DNA of 64,000 nt, from NCBI RefSeq assembly GCF_903645355.1, contig NZ_CAHJXR010000001.1, positions 124,001 through 188,000 on the forward strand, given 5' to 3'. Shown in pieces: positions 1 to 8,007 of this stretch (position 1 is the first letter of the stretch; each line of letters begins with the position of its first letter). Position numbers and translations under genes: made by a program. The notes under the pieces were generated by a model. The model saw only the letters and a program-made list of their open reading frames with translations. It did not search any database and was not told where the DNA came from. This DNA is from Schaalia sp. Marseille-Q2122 (GTDB lineage: Bacteria; Actinomycetota; Actinomycetes; Actinomycetales; Actinomycetaceae).

Positions 1-1
1 C

Positions 2-619
2 TCCATCGTCATTACCACAGCAGTGGGCTCCATCTCATACGCAACCCAGGGCCAGGTCTCACTGCCCGCAATGCTACTGGTGGCAGGCGGCGCCCTCGTT
101 GGCGCACAGATTGGCACATGGCTGCTGCGGGTCCTCCCCGAACGGATCCTGCCGTGGATCTTCGTGGGTTTTGCCGCCATGATCATCATCATTCACCAGC
201 TCCACGAGTCCGTGCGCACCGCAACCATCGAGGTCACCGTCGCCTCCGCGATCGCCATGATCGGCGTTGGCCTCGTGTCCGGTGTGTTTGCCGGACTCGT
301 CGGCGTCGGGGGAGGCGGGATTATCGTGCCTGGCCTCGAAATTGTTGTTGGCGCAGGCGACCTAATCGCGCGGGGCACCTCGCTGCTGGCCATGATCCCC
401 ACCGCCTTGTCCGGAACCTACTCCAACCTCAAGCACGGCCTCGTGGACCTGCCTGTTGGGCTCATCATCGGTGCGGCCGCTGCATCAACCACCCCGCTGG
501 GATTGTGGGCCGCAAATGCGGTGAGCCCCCGGACCGGTAGCTACCTCTTTGGCGTGTTCCTTGTTGCCGTCAGTATCAGCACTGTCCTCAAAGCTCGGGC
601 GAGGCGCGCGCGAGGATAG
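2..619 (+). CDS. TauE/SafE-type sulfite exporter family permease, 5' truncated by window edge
   Basis: The reading frame is open from base 2, so the start lies outside the window; the visible part is about 205 residues. It is a very hydrophobic membrane protein with repeated Gly-rich helices (GLVSGVFAGLVGVGGGGIIVP near the middle), the signature of the TauE/SafE (DUF81) family. This family exports small anions such as sulfite or sulfoacetate, or takes up related compounds. The visible segment corresponds to the C-terminal half of a normal ~250-residue member. It stops at a TAG at 617-619 and converges with the NhaC-like gene beyond a 362-bp gap. The substrate cannot be told from sequence. Confidence 0.8.
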   Translation, partial: SIVITTAVGSISYATQGQVSLPAMLLVAGGALVGAQIGTWLLRVLPERILPWIFVGFAAMIIIIHQLHESVRTATIEVTVASAIAMIGVGLVSGVFAGLVGVGGGGIIVPGLEIVVGAGDLIARGTSLLAMIPTALSGTYSNLKHGLVDLPVGLIIGAAAASTTPLGLWAANAVSPRTGSYLFGVFLVAVSISTVLKARARRARG

Positions 620-755
620 TGACACCGGGTGCGGGCGCTGGCAGTGGACAGCCGATGAACAGTGTCCGTCCCATGACAGGTGGGTGCCTAAATAGGTGCG
701 GTGTCGACATGCTGGTGGCGCACATGCCCTCGGCACACTCCCTCGCCGCACATAC

Positions 756-802
756 CCCCGGCGCAGACCCCGGCGCAGACCCCTGCGCATACCCCTGCGC
801 TA
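756..802. repeat. 12-bp tandem repeat, about four units
   Basis: Two identical units CCCCGGCGCAGA (756-767, 768-779) are followed by two diverged units CCCCTGCGCATA (780-791) and CCCCTGCGCTA (792-802). Degenerate units continue upstream. It lies between convergent genes and has no evident coding role. Confidence 0.75.
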
Positions 803-903
803 GCGGAATAACCTTCGAGGGGCATTCCCTCGTTAATGGGAGGGGTGTTGTAGTTTCTGGGGGTTATGCGGTGTGGAAACTGCAACGCGGTGTGTAAAAC
901 TGA

Positions 904-933
904 GGGGCGTCCTCCCCGAAGGGAGGACGCCCC
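904..933 (-). terminator. Rho-independent terminator of the NhaC-like gene
   Basis: A perfect 13-bp stem (904-916 with 921-933, core GGGGCGTCCTCCC) has a 4-base CGAA loop. On the minus strand it is followed by TCAGTTTTAC, a short U-rich tail. It sits about 50 bp past the antiporter stop codon. Confidence 0.85.
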
Positions 934-981
934 GGTTACCTCGCCAATGACGAGGACGTGCGAACGGAACCTGATCGACGA

Positions 982-2331
982 TCAGAGAACCATTGCTGCA
1001 ACCCAGCCAGCCAGGAGCAGCGGAATATTGAAGTGGATGAAGGTCGGAATCACCGAGTCACGCATGTGGTCGTGCTGACCATCAGCATTCAGACCCGCTG
1101 TCGGACCAAGGGTGGAGTCCGATGCCGGAGAACCGGCGTCACCCAGAGCGCCTGCCGTACCAATGAGCGACACAGTAGCCAGAGGGCTAAAACCCATCGC
1201 AGCACACAGGGGCACATAAATGGCAGAGATAATCGGCAGGGTCGAGAAGGACGAGCCAATACCCATGGTGACAATCAGACCAACCAGAAGCATGGCAAAG
1301 GCTGCGGCGGCCTTGCTACCAGCGAAGAGGGAAGCGGAAGCCTCCACGAGCGGGCCAATCTGCTCAGTCGCCTTCAACACGGACGCGAAGCCCTGAGCGG
1401 TGATCATGATCAGGCCAATCAGGGCCATCATCTTCATACCGCCGGTGAAGACTTCATCAGCAGCATTCCACTTCACCACGCCGGTGAGGACGAAGAGCAT
1501 CAGACCAACCAGAGCACCCACCAGCAGCGGGTCAGCATCGGTGCCAGCCATGGTCATCCACACCTGGATGACGAAGCAGACCACGATAGCAATCAGGGAC
1601 ACTGCGATCTTCATCGGCTGGATCTCCACCTGAGCGATTGCGTCAGCCTGCTTGCCGTCGCCGTAGGTGCGGGGCTTGCGGTAGGTGACGAACACTGCAA
1701 TGAGCAGACCGATGAGCATGCCCAGGGCTGGGATGCCCATTGCCTTCATGACGGGCACATTGCTGACGTCCATGCCGGCGCTGGTGATATTGCCGTAGAG
1801 GATGTCGTTCAGGAAGATGCTACCGAAGCCGATGGGCAGGAACATGTAGGTGGTGACCAGGCCGAAGGTCAGAACCGAGGCAACCGCACGGCGGTCAAGC
1901 TGCAGACGATTCATCACCACAAGCAGCGGCGGAATCAACAGCGGAATGAAGGCAATGTGCACGGGAATGAGGTTCTGCGACATTACCGCCATAGCAGCAA
2001 TACCACCCAGCAGGCCAAACTTCGTCCAGCGCGCCACCTTCTGAGAGGTGGACATGTCACCGGAGTCGAGCTTGGCAATCAGCCAATTTGCCAGAAGCTG
2101 GGGCAGACCAGAGTGAGCCACGGCCATAGCGAAGGCGCCGAGCAGGGCGTAGGACAGGGCGATCTTCGCGCCACCGGCAAGGCCATCTTGGAAGGCAACC
2201 ATGGTGGCCTCCAAGCCCAGGCCTGCCACGAGGCCACCGACGAGGGCGCCGATGAACAGCGAGATCACGACGTGGACGCGAGCCACGGACAGGATCAACA
2301 TGACAAGAACAGATAGGACGACGGCGTTCAT
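982..2331 (-). CDS. Na+/H+ antiporter (NhaC-like) family transporter
   Basis: 449-residue polytopic membrane protein with about 11 predicted helices. Sequence such as GSSFSTLPIISAIYVPLCAAMGFSP and the paired N- and C-terminal halves match the Na+/H+ antiporter (NhaC/YuiF) superfamily; some relatives are amino-acid permeases, so the substrate is uncertain. The start chosen is ATG at 2331, preceded by an AAGAAG motif a few bases upstream; a start 20 codons further upstream would add a Pro/Arg-rich tail untypical of the family. Downstream is a strong terminator (904-933). It is transcribed in the same direction as proC but 75 bp from it, and may be a separate unit. Confidence 0.85.
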   Translation of the reverse strand: MNAVVLSVLVMLILSVARVHVVISLFIGALVGGLVAGLGLEATMVAFQDGLAGGAKIALSYALLGAFAMAVAHSGLPQLLANWLIAKLDSGDMSTSQKVARWTKFGLLGGIAAMAVMSQNLIPVHIAFIPLLIPPLLVVMNRLQLDRRAVASVLTFGLVTTYMFLPIGFGSIFLNDILYGNITSAGMDVSNVPVMKAMGIPALGMLIGLLIAVFVTYRKPRTYGDGKQADAIAQVEIQPMKIAVSLIAIVVCFVIQVWMTMAGTDADPLLVGALVGLMLFVLTGVVKWNAADEVFTGGMKMMALIGLIMITAQGFASVLKATEQIGPLVEASASLFAGSKAAAAFAMLLVGLIVTMGIGSSFSTLPIISAIYVPLCAAMGFSPLATVSLIGTAGALGDAGSPASDSTLGPTAGLNADGQHDHMRDSVIPTFIHFNIPLLLAGWVAAMVL

Positions 2332-2406
2332 ATGTGCTTCTTTCGAGCGTCGTGGGGAAAAGGGCGGAGGGTACACGTGGGCTAAACGCATCCCGAAGGT
2401 GAGCGC

Positions 2407-3216
2407 TCAGCCCAATCGGTGGTCATGGCCGACCGCAGCGTCAACCGCATGCACAATAGCGGTCGACAGGCCGGCTTCCTCCCCTGCAAGAAGGCCCGCG
2501 ATAGTGGAGCCTCCCGGTGATGTCACCTGGTCAATGAGTGTGGAAGGGTTTGCACCCTTGGAAGCAGCCTCAAGCATGAGCTGGGCTGAGCCAAGGATCG
2601 CGGTAGCCGCAATCTCAACGGATTGGGCCTTCTTCAGACCGTACTTCACTCCTGCACGGCCGAAAGCTTCAATCATCTGGAACACCCAGGCGGGCGAGCA
2701 GCCTGCCAGGGCCGTGAACACGGGAAAGTCTTTTTCCTCAATGTCTATAACAGAGCCCACCGCTGACAGCAGGGAACGTGCTGCCTCGCGCTGGGCTGGG
2801 GTAACAGTGTCATTCGCGCACAGGGCAGTCATTGATGCTCCCACTTGCGCATTGACATTGGGCATTGCCCGCATTAATGGCACTGCGGCGCCGAAATCTT
2901 GCGCCATGGTGTCCAGGGAACGGCCTGCGGCGATCGACACGACTGCAACCCCGTCACGCTGGTTGAGGGTTTTACGAATCTGAGCGATGACAGTGCCTTG
3001 CGCCTGGGGCTTGACGCCCAGGATAATCAGGTCGGCCTGCTGGGCGAGTTCCTCATTTGACGAGGCCACCGCGCCGCCGACCTCTGCAGCCAGAGCCGGA
3101 GCGGACACGCCGCGCGCATCGGTGAACAGGAAGGACGTTCCGTCCATTCCTGCGGCAACAGCACCGCGGGCGATGGCTCCCACCATCGATCCGGCGCCGA
3201 TAAAGCCGATGCGCAT
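2407..3216 (-). CDS. proC: Pyrroline-5-carboxylate reductase
   Basis: 269-residue enzyme that catalyses the last step of proline synthesis, reducing 1-pyrroline-5-carboxylate with NAD(P)H. The N-terminal Rossmann motif GFIGAGSMVGAIARG is at residues 4-18. The C-terminal dimerisation and active-site region contains the family motif beginning TSPGGST at about residue 228. The ATG at 3216 is chosen because GGAGGT lies 4-5 bases upstream; a start 8 codons further up lacks this. Length is typical of ProC. It is followed by the antiporter gene on the same strand. Confidence 0.95.
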   Translation of the reverse strand: MRIGFIGAGSMVGAIARGAVAAGMDGTSFLFTDARGVSAPALAAEVGGAVASSNEELAQQADLIILGVKPQAQGTVIAQIRKTLNQRDGVAVVSIAAGRSLDTMAQDFGAAVPLMRAMPNVNAQVGASMTALCANDTVTPAQREAARSLLSAVGSVIDIEEKDFPVFTALAGCSPAWVFQMIEAFGRAGVKYGLKKAQSVEIAATAILGSAQLMLEAASKGANPSTLIDQVTSPGGSTIAGLLAGEEAGLSTAIVHAVDAAVGHDHRLG

Positions 3217-3361
3217 TGCGACCTCCAAATAAAGCATCACGTCTCCACAAGGATGTGTGGAAATGTGTTGCTGTTAACTCTAACCCGCTCTCTACAGGGT
3301 GTGAAAAAGTGTCCACATAGTGCTCACTCCTCCACAAAAGAGCAGGTCAGGGCCTATGGGG

Positions 3362-5314
3362 TCAGCGGCGTCGAGTGCCAAAAATCGTTCGAGAAATCTC
3401 CCGACCCAACTGCGAACCAGCCGAACGCAGCATCGAACCCAGTGCCTTCTCCACAGTACTCATGCGCTGCTGGGCGGCCTTCTGTCGTGCTGCCTCTTCC
3501 TTCTCGGCGCGCTTTTGAGCCTCGCGAAGTTCGCGCTCCCGCTGCTTCTCCGCTTCACGGATTTCCCGCTCAAGCGCTGCCTCGCGGGCCTTTGCTTCCT
3601 TGGCGGCGATAGCTTCGGCCTCCTTGAGGCGACGCAAACGCTCCTGCTCAGCCTCGTAGTCGGCTGAACGCTGGGTGAGGGCCTCCTCTGCAGAGAAGGG
3701 ATTGATCGCCGAGGAATAGCGCGCCACCAGGGAAGAAGAGGCGTTGATTGAGGAGATCGTCGCCGACGCGGCCGGACCCATCACCGAGGCCGGAGCCCAG
3801 ATGCTTACCGGAACCACGGCGGTGGGGCGGCCCTTGGGGGACAGGACACTGACGATAGCCTCGCCGGTACCGAGGTTGGTGAGGACCTCAGCGAGGTCCA
3901 ATTCGGTTGCCGGGAAGGTCTCTACGGTCTGCCGCAGCTTCTTGTGATCATCGGGGGTGACGGCGCGCAGGACGTGCTGCACGCGCGACCCCAGCTGGGC
4001 GAGGACGTCGGCGGGAATGTCCTTGGGTGTTTGCGTCACGAAGACCACGCCCACGCCCTTGGATCGGATTAAACGCACGGTCTGGACGACTTGGCGGATG
4101 AATTCCTTGGTGGCGTCAGCGAAGAGCAGATGAGCCTCGTCAAAGAAGAACACGAGCTTGGGGGCGTCAACGTCGCCGACTTCGGGCAGGTCCGAGAAGA
4201 GGTTGGCAAGCAGCCACATAATGACGGCACTAATGAGGTTTGGACGCTGGCCGATATCCCCCACGCCCAGCAGGGAAATGATGCCGCGCCCGTTGACGGT
4301 GCGCATGAGGTCGGTGGTGTCGAAGGCGGGCTCGCCAAAGAAATCTGCACCGCCCTGGGCTTCGAGGGTGGAGAGGGTGCGCAAAATGACGCCTGCGGTT
4401 GCTTTGGAGACACCGCCGATGCCGTCGAGTTCTTCCTTGCCTTCATCGCTGGTGAGGAAGGTGATGACGGCCCGCAGGTCACTGAGATCCACCAGGTCAA
4501 GGCCCTGCTTGTCTGCCCACAGGAAGATGAGTTGAAGGGATTGTTCCTGCGTGGTGTTGAGGCTGAGGGCGCGTGAGAGAAGGATGGGGCCGAAGTCGGA
4601 AATGCGGGTGCGGACGGTGGCGCCGGGGAATTGGGCGTCGGCACCGCCCAGGCTGAGCAATTCGATGGGGAAGGTGTCGCCTGCCCATGCTTGGCCGTTA
4701 TTCTGCGTGCGGGCGAGGAGTTTTTCCGAGGCGGTACCGGCTTCAGCGAGGCCTGTGAGGTCGCCTTTGACGTCGCAAAGGAGCACGGAGGAGCCTGCTG
4801 CGGAGAGGCCTTCGGTGAGGAGTTGGAGGGTGCGGGTCTTGCCTGAGCCGGTGGCGCCGGCGACGAGGAGGTGCCGGTTGAACATGGCGAGGGGGATCTT
4901 GGCGGTGACGGCGGGGATGTGTGTGCCCTCGTCGATGAGGGTGCCGATGGTGACGGCGGGGTCGGTGAAGGAGTAGTCGGGGGCGACGGCCGCTGCGAAG
5001 GCGGACAGTTCGCTGCCTGTGGCACCGCCCGTTGTGGTGTCTGGCGTTGGGCTGGCGGGTGCGGTGTCAGCGCTTGGCGTCCCGTCTGACGAGGCTCCCG
5101 TGGGAGTGGCGTTTGCGGCTTCTGCGGCTGCCCGCGCTTGTGCGGCCTTCTCCTGGGCTTCGGCGGCAACCCTGGCGGCTTCTTCGGCAGCTTCCTGGGC
5201 TCGGCGTGCTTCGGCGGCAATGCGTTCTGCCTCTTCGAGGGCAGCGCGGGCGGCTTGGGCCTGGGCTTCTGCGGCGGCTAGTTGGTCACGCAGGGCATCA
5301 ACATGTTCACTCAC
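3362..5314 (-). CDS. HerA-like / DUF853 ATPase with coiled-coil ends
   Basis: 650 residues, GTG start at 5314 with AGGA about 8 bases upstream. Residues 1-70 are an Ala/Glu-rich coiled coil, then a Thr/Pro-rich linker to ~100. The ATPase core follows with Walker A GATGSGKT at 153-160 and Walker B with KLVFFFDEAHLLF in the middle. The last ~90 residues are a second charged coiled coil rich in Arg, Glu and Ala. This matches the YjgR/DUF853 branch of HerA/FtsK-like DNA-translocating ATPases, which is widespread, not phage-specific and of unproven function. The coiled coils are longer than the ATPase needs. It is transcribed alone, divergent from comEA. Confidence 0.85.
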   Translation of the reverse strand: MSEHVDALRDQLAAAEAQAQAARAALEEAERIAAEARRAQEAAEEAARVAAEAQEKAAQARAAAEAANATPTGASSDGTPSADTAPASPTPDTTTGGATGSELSAFAAAVAPDYSFTDPAVTIGTLIDEGTHIPAVTAKIPLAMFNRHLLVAGATGSGKTRTLQLLTEGLSAAGSSVLLCDVKGDLTGLAEAGTASEKLLARTQNNGQAWAGDTFPIELLSLGGADAQFPGATVRTRISDFGPILLSRALSLNTTQEQSLQLIFLWADKQGLDLVDLSDLRAVITFLTSDEGKEELDGIGGVSKATAGVILRTLSTLEAQGGADFFGEPAFDTTDLMRTVNGRGIISLLGVGDIGQRPNLISAVIMWLLANLFSDLPEVGDVDAPKLVFFFDEAHLLFADATKEFIRQVVQTVRLIRSKGVGVVFVTQTPKDIPADVLAQLGSRVQHVLRAVTPDDHKKLRQTVETFPATELDLAEVLTNLGTGEAIVSVLSPKGRPTAVVPVSIWAPASVMGPAASATISSINASSSLVARYSSAINPFSAEEALTQRSADYEAEQERLRRLKEAEAIAAKEAKAREAALEREIREAEKQRERELREAQKRAEKEEAARQKAAQQRMSTVEKALGSMLRSAGSQLGREISRTIFGTRRR

Positions 5315-5391
5315 CCTTCAAATCCTAGGGGAGAGGAAGCGTTTGCTCACTCCCAATGATGAAACTCTGGTGCCAGGAGGTTTCGCGGCAC

Positions 5392-5429
5392 TTATCCACA
5401 GGCGAAGGGGCAAAAAATCGTTATCCACA
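5392..5429 (+). promoter_or_regulatory. Two perfect DnaA boxes upstream of comEA
   Basis: TTATCCACA occurs at 5392-5400 and again at 5421-5429, same orientation, 29 bp apart, in the 166-bp gap between the HerA-like gene and comEA. These are exact matches to the 9-mer DnaA consensus. They could mark DnaA control of comEA or a DnaA-titrating site. Function is inferred only. Confidence 0.6.
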
Positions 5430-5444
5430 GCCCCGCTGTCAGGG

Positions 5445-5472
5445 TTTGGGGCTTTCCGTCACTGCATATAGC
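5445..5472 (+). promoter_or_regulatory. Putative comEA promoter giving a leaderless transcript
   Basis: A -10-like TATAGC (5467-5472) lies 8 bases before the comEA ATG, with a weak -35-like TTTGGG (5445-5450) 16 bp upstream. No ribosome binding site precedes the ATG, so transcription would begin at or next to the start codon. The -35 is poor. Confidence 0.4.
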
Positions 5473-5480
5473 GTCGCCTT

Positions 5481-6284
5481 ATGGATCTCTTGCAACGCTA
5501 CCGACTGCGCCACCTCACGCGGGCTGTGTACGACTCGGCATCCGGTGAGGACCCGGCGCCGTCGTCTCGCGTGCGGAGTCTTGTGGACTACCCGGCTGCC
5601 CTTGCCCTCAGCGCCCTGTGTGCCCTACTGCTGGTGGTGATGGTGGTCAGATCTGCCGCGTGGGGTGTGGAGCAGGAGGAAGCAGAACCTCTTCGACCAG
5701 CGGACGCGCAGCTCAGTGAGGCGGCGCAATCGGGGCCACTCAAGGCAGTTGGTTATCGTCGGAAAGCCTCCCCAGCACAGTCCTCCCAAAGCGTGCCAGC
5801 GCTCTTGACGATTCATGTGGAAGGAGCCGTTGCCCAGCCCGGTATCGTCACCGTGCCAGAGGGTGCGCGCGTCCATGACGCCCTGAAAGCCGCCGGGGGA
5901 GTGGAGGGTGACGCAGCAGTGTACGAGGTGAATCTCGCGCGAAAACTTAGCGACGGCGAATACCTCTATGTGCCACGCATCGGCCAGGATCCGGCAAGTA
6001 TTCCCACTCCCGCGCACTCCTCCCAGCAGGGTGGTGGCGGCGCGCAGGTGAGGTCAGGGAGCTCGGCAGCGGCGGGATCAGGCCCAGGTGCAGGCTGCAT
6101 CAATATCAATACCGCCACCCTGGAAGAACTCCAAGCGCTCAACGGCGTGGGGCCGGCCCTTTCCCAGCGCATCCTTGAAGCTCGCGAACGAAGCGGGCCA
6201 TTTCATAGCCGAGATGACGTCGATGCTATCAGCGGTATTGGACCAGCCCTTCTCGCAAGGATCGAGCCTCAGCTGTGCTTTTAA
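5481..6284 (+). CDS. comEA: ComEA-type DNA receptor (SLBB + helix-hairpin-helix)
   Basis: 267 residues. One membrane segment at about 34-55 is followed by a linker, an SLBB domain (about 108-170, with the hallmark HVEGAVAQPGIVTVPEGARV) and a C-terminal double helix-hairpin-helix (about 200-267, NINTATLEELQALNGVGPALSQRI). ComEA anchors to the membrane and binds double-stranded DNA during natural transformation. The gene heads the canonical comEA-comEC-holA cluster. No Shine-Dalgarno is visible, consistent with a leaderless mRNA. The SLBB domain is usual in Gram-positive ComEA. Confidence 0.93.
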   Translation: MDLLQRYRLRHLTRAVYDSASGEDPAPSSRVRSLVDYPAALALSALCALLLVVMVVRSAAWGVEQEEAEPLRPADAQLSEAAQSGPLKAVGYRRKASPAQSSQSVPALLTIHVEGAVAQPGIVTVPEGARVHDALKAAGGVEGDAAVYEVNLARKLSDGEYLYVPRIGQDPASIPTPAHSSQQGGGGAQVRSGSSAAAGSGPGAGCININTATLEELQALNGVGPALSQRILEARERSGPFHSRDDVDAISGIGPALLARIEPQLCF

Positions 6285-6392
6285 ACTCTCCCGGAATGAG
6301 CAGCGAGGTGCGCGCCCAGATGGGATACGAGTGCGCAAGCCCAGAAGAGCACGCGCATGAGAGCGGGCCACACTCCGATGGAGGAGGCACCA

Positions 6393-8000
6393 ATGAATGA
6401 CGAGGCCGAGCACGCGGGGCAGAGGATGCCCACCTTCCTCGACATGCGTCTCCTGCCGCCCACTGTCAGCGCGTGGGCACTGAGCTGGTGGGCAACCGGA
6501 GGGAACCTCAGCTGGTCGGGAGTGCTTCTGGGTGCGCTGGGCCTGTGTGCTGCTGCGGCCGCATTCACACTCTGGCAGCGGTGGGAGCAGGGGCGGCGCC
6601 CACAGCCTCGCCATAGCCTCCTGCCTTCAGCCTCAGTGCGATTGACCCTGGCTGTCAGCTTCATCGCTGCAGTAGGGGCCCTCCTCCTGTCTCACAACGC
6701 CCGCGCTGCCTTTGACGCCGATCCCTTCCGGGCCGCCCTCGCTTCGCATCACACTGTGGACTGCGAGGTCGAAATCACCGGCTACCCGCGCGCTCGCGGG
6801 GCGGGATCCTCCACGCAATCCCCTGTGACGCTCCCCGCGCGTACCCTACGCATCTACGACGAGGAGGGGCGGGCGCTGGCCTCGTCGGTGGAGATCCGAC
6901 TTCGCGGTAAAGGGGTGGGCGCCCTCCAACGCGGCGACCACCTGCGCGTGCGTGTCACAGCCGCCCCACGCCAACGCTTGCCTCCTCCGGTGGCGGCCGA
7001 AGTGACCCTCTTGCGCCTCATCAGCAGACACCCCGCCGAGGGGGTGGCCGCCCTCCCCGCGAAGATCCGCAGCCACACCCAGGTCCTGCTGCATGAGACG
7101 ACGCCTCACACCCGCGGACTCATTCCCGGCCTGGCCATGGGGGACCGCAGCGGACTGACGCCGCGCCTGAACGAGGCGATGCGCGCTGCCTCCCTCAGTC
7201 ATCTCAGTGCGATCTCTGGGATGCACATTGCTGTTGTCTTGGGAGCAATGACCCTCATTGTTCCTGGTAGGGGTCTTTTGCGGGTGAGTGCCGTCATTGT
7301 CACGTTGGGGGTGATAGTGCTTCTTGCCGGGCCCACTGCCTCCGTGTTGCGTTCAGTGACGATGGCTGGCGTGGGCTTGTGGGGCCTCATTGCGCGCCGC
7401 CCGGGCCAAGCCCTGACGGGACTATCAGCGGTGAGCCTCGCCCTGCTGTACGGGGACCCGTGGAATGGGCGCTCCTACGCCTTCGCCCTCTCCGTCCTAG
7501 CAACCGCCGGAGTGGTCACGCTCGGGCAACGCTGGCAAGCGTGGGCGAGAAAACACCTGCGAGGTGACACCATTCCAGGCTCGATTGCGCGTACGCTTCA
7601 TGGCCTGCTTGCTGTGCCTCTTGCCGCGCAGCTGTGGGCAACGCCTGTGCTGCTCATGATGGATCCCCACGTGCCCCTGTGGGGAGTGGTCGCGAACGTG
7701 CTGGTCGCGCCAGTGCTCGCGCCAGCGACCATCCTCGCTCTCGGAGTGTGCCTGAGTGCGCCTCTCTCACCTGCTTTCGCGCAGGCACTCATTGTTGTGG
7801 CCGAACCCCTATGCGCATGGATCGCCGAGGTCGCCTTGCGGGTCGCGGCCCTTCCTAGCGCGCGCCTGCCCTGGCTTGAGGGGATTGATGGGGCTCTGCT
7901 GTGGATTGTGTGCGTGCTCAGCTTGTGGGGTGGAATCAAAGTCGTGGCACGTATGGGACACTGGAAGACACGACCCACCCGCCCACGCGAGACACTTTGA
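6393..8000 (+). CDS. comEC: ComEC/Rec2 DNA-uptake channel protein, short form
   Basis: 535 residues. The ATG at 6393 has GGAGGAGG 5 bases upstream, better than the ATG at 6357. The N-terminal membrane helices are followed by an OB-like soluble part, then the competence core with the motif HLSAISGMHIAVV near residue 270 and many further helices. ComEC forms the channel that passes single strands of transforming DNA into the cell. The protein ends soon after the competence-domain helices, so the C-terminal metallo-beta-lactamase-like domain present in many ComEC proteins is missing. It lies between comEA and holA. Confidence 0.9.
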   Translation: MNDEAEHAGQRMPTFLDMRLLPPTVSAWALSWWATGGNLSWSGVLLGALGLCAAAAAFTLWQRWEQGRRPQPRHSLLPSASVRLTLAVSFIAAVGALLLSHNARAAFDADPFRAALASHHTVDCEVEITGYPRARGAGSSTQSPVTLPARTLRIYDEEGRALASSVEIRLRGKGVGALQRGDHLRVRVTAAPRQRLPPPVAAEVTLLRLISRHPAEGVAALPAKIRSHTQVLLHETTPHTRGLIPGLAMGDRSGLTPRLNEAMRAASLSHLSAISGMHIAVVLGAMTLIVPGRGLLRVSAVIVTLGVIVLLAGPTASVLRSVTMAGVGLWGLIARRPGQALTGLSAVSLALLYGDPWNGRSYAFALSVLATAGVVTLGQRWQAWARKHLRGDTIPGSIARTLHGLLAVPLAAQLWATPVLLMMDPHVPLWGVVANVLVAPVLAPATILALGVCLSAPLSPAFAQALIVVAEPLCAWIAEVALRVAALPSARLPWLEGIDGALLWIVCVLSLWGGIKVVARMGHWKTRPTRPRETL

Positions 8001-8007
8001 GGGGACC

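Larger units (their letters stand above)
620..981. other. Intergenic region between convergent genes
   Basis: I see no convincing gene here. It holds a 12-bp tandem repeat (756-802) and the terminator of the minus-strand antiporter gene (904-933). Small open frames in both strands are built from the repeat and lack ribosome binding sites. Confidence 0.6.

Noticed and set aside
619-897. Small open frames over the 12-bp repeat at 756-802
   Set aside because: Cys/Gly/Ala repeats produced by the tandem repeat; no ribosome binding site.
958-2316. Long plus-strand open frame (452 codons) opposite the NhaC-like gene
   Set aside because: Gln/His/Arg-rich nonsense composition; it is the antisense frame of a clear transporter gene.
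4069-5220. 383-codon frame inside the HerA-like gene
   Set aside because: Pro/Ser-rich shadow frame of the high-GC gene on the same strand; no start signal.
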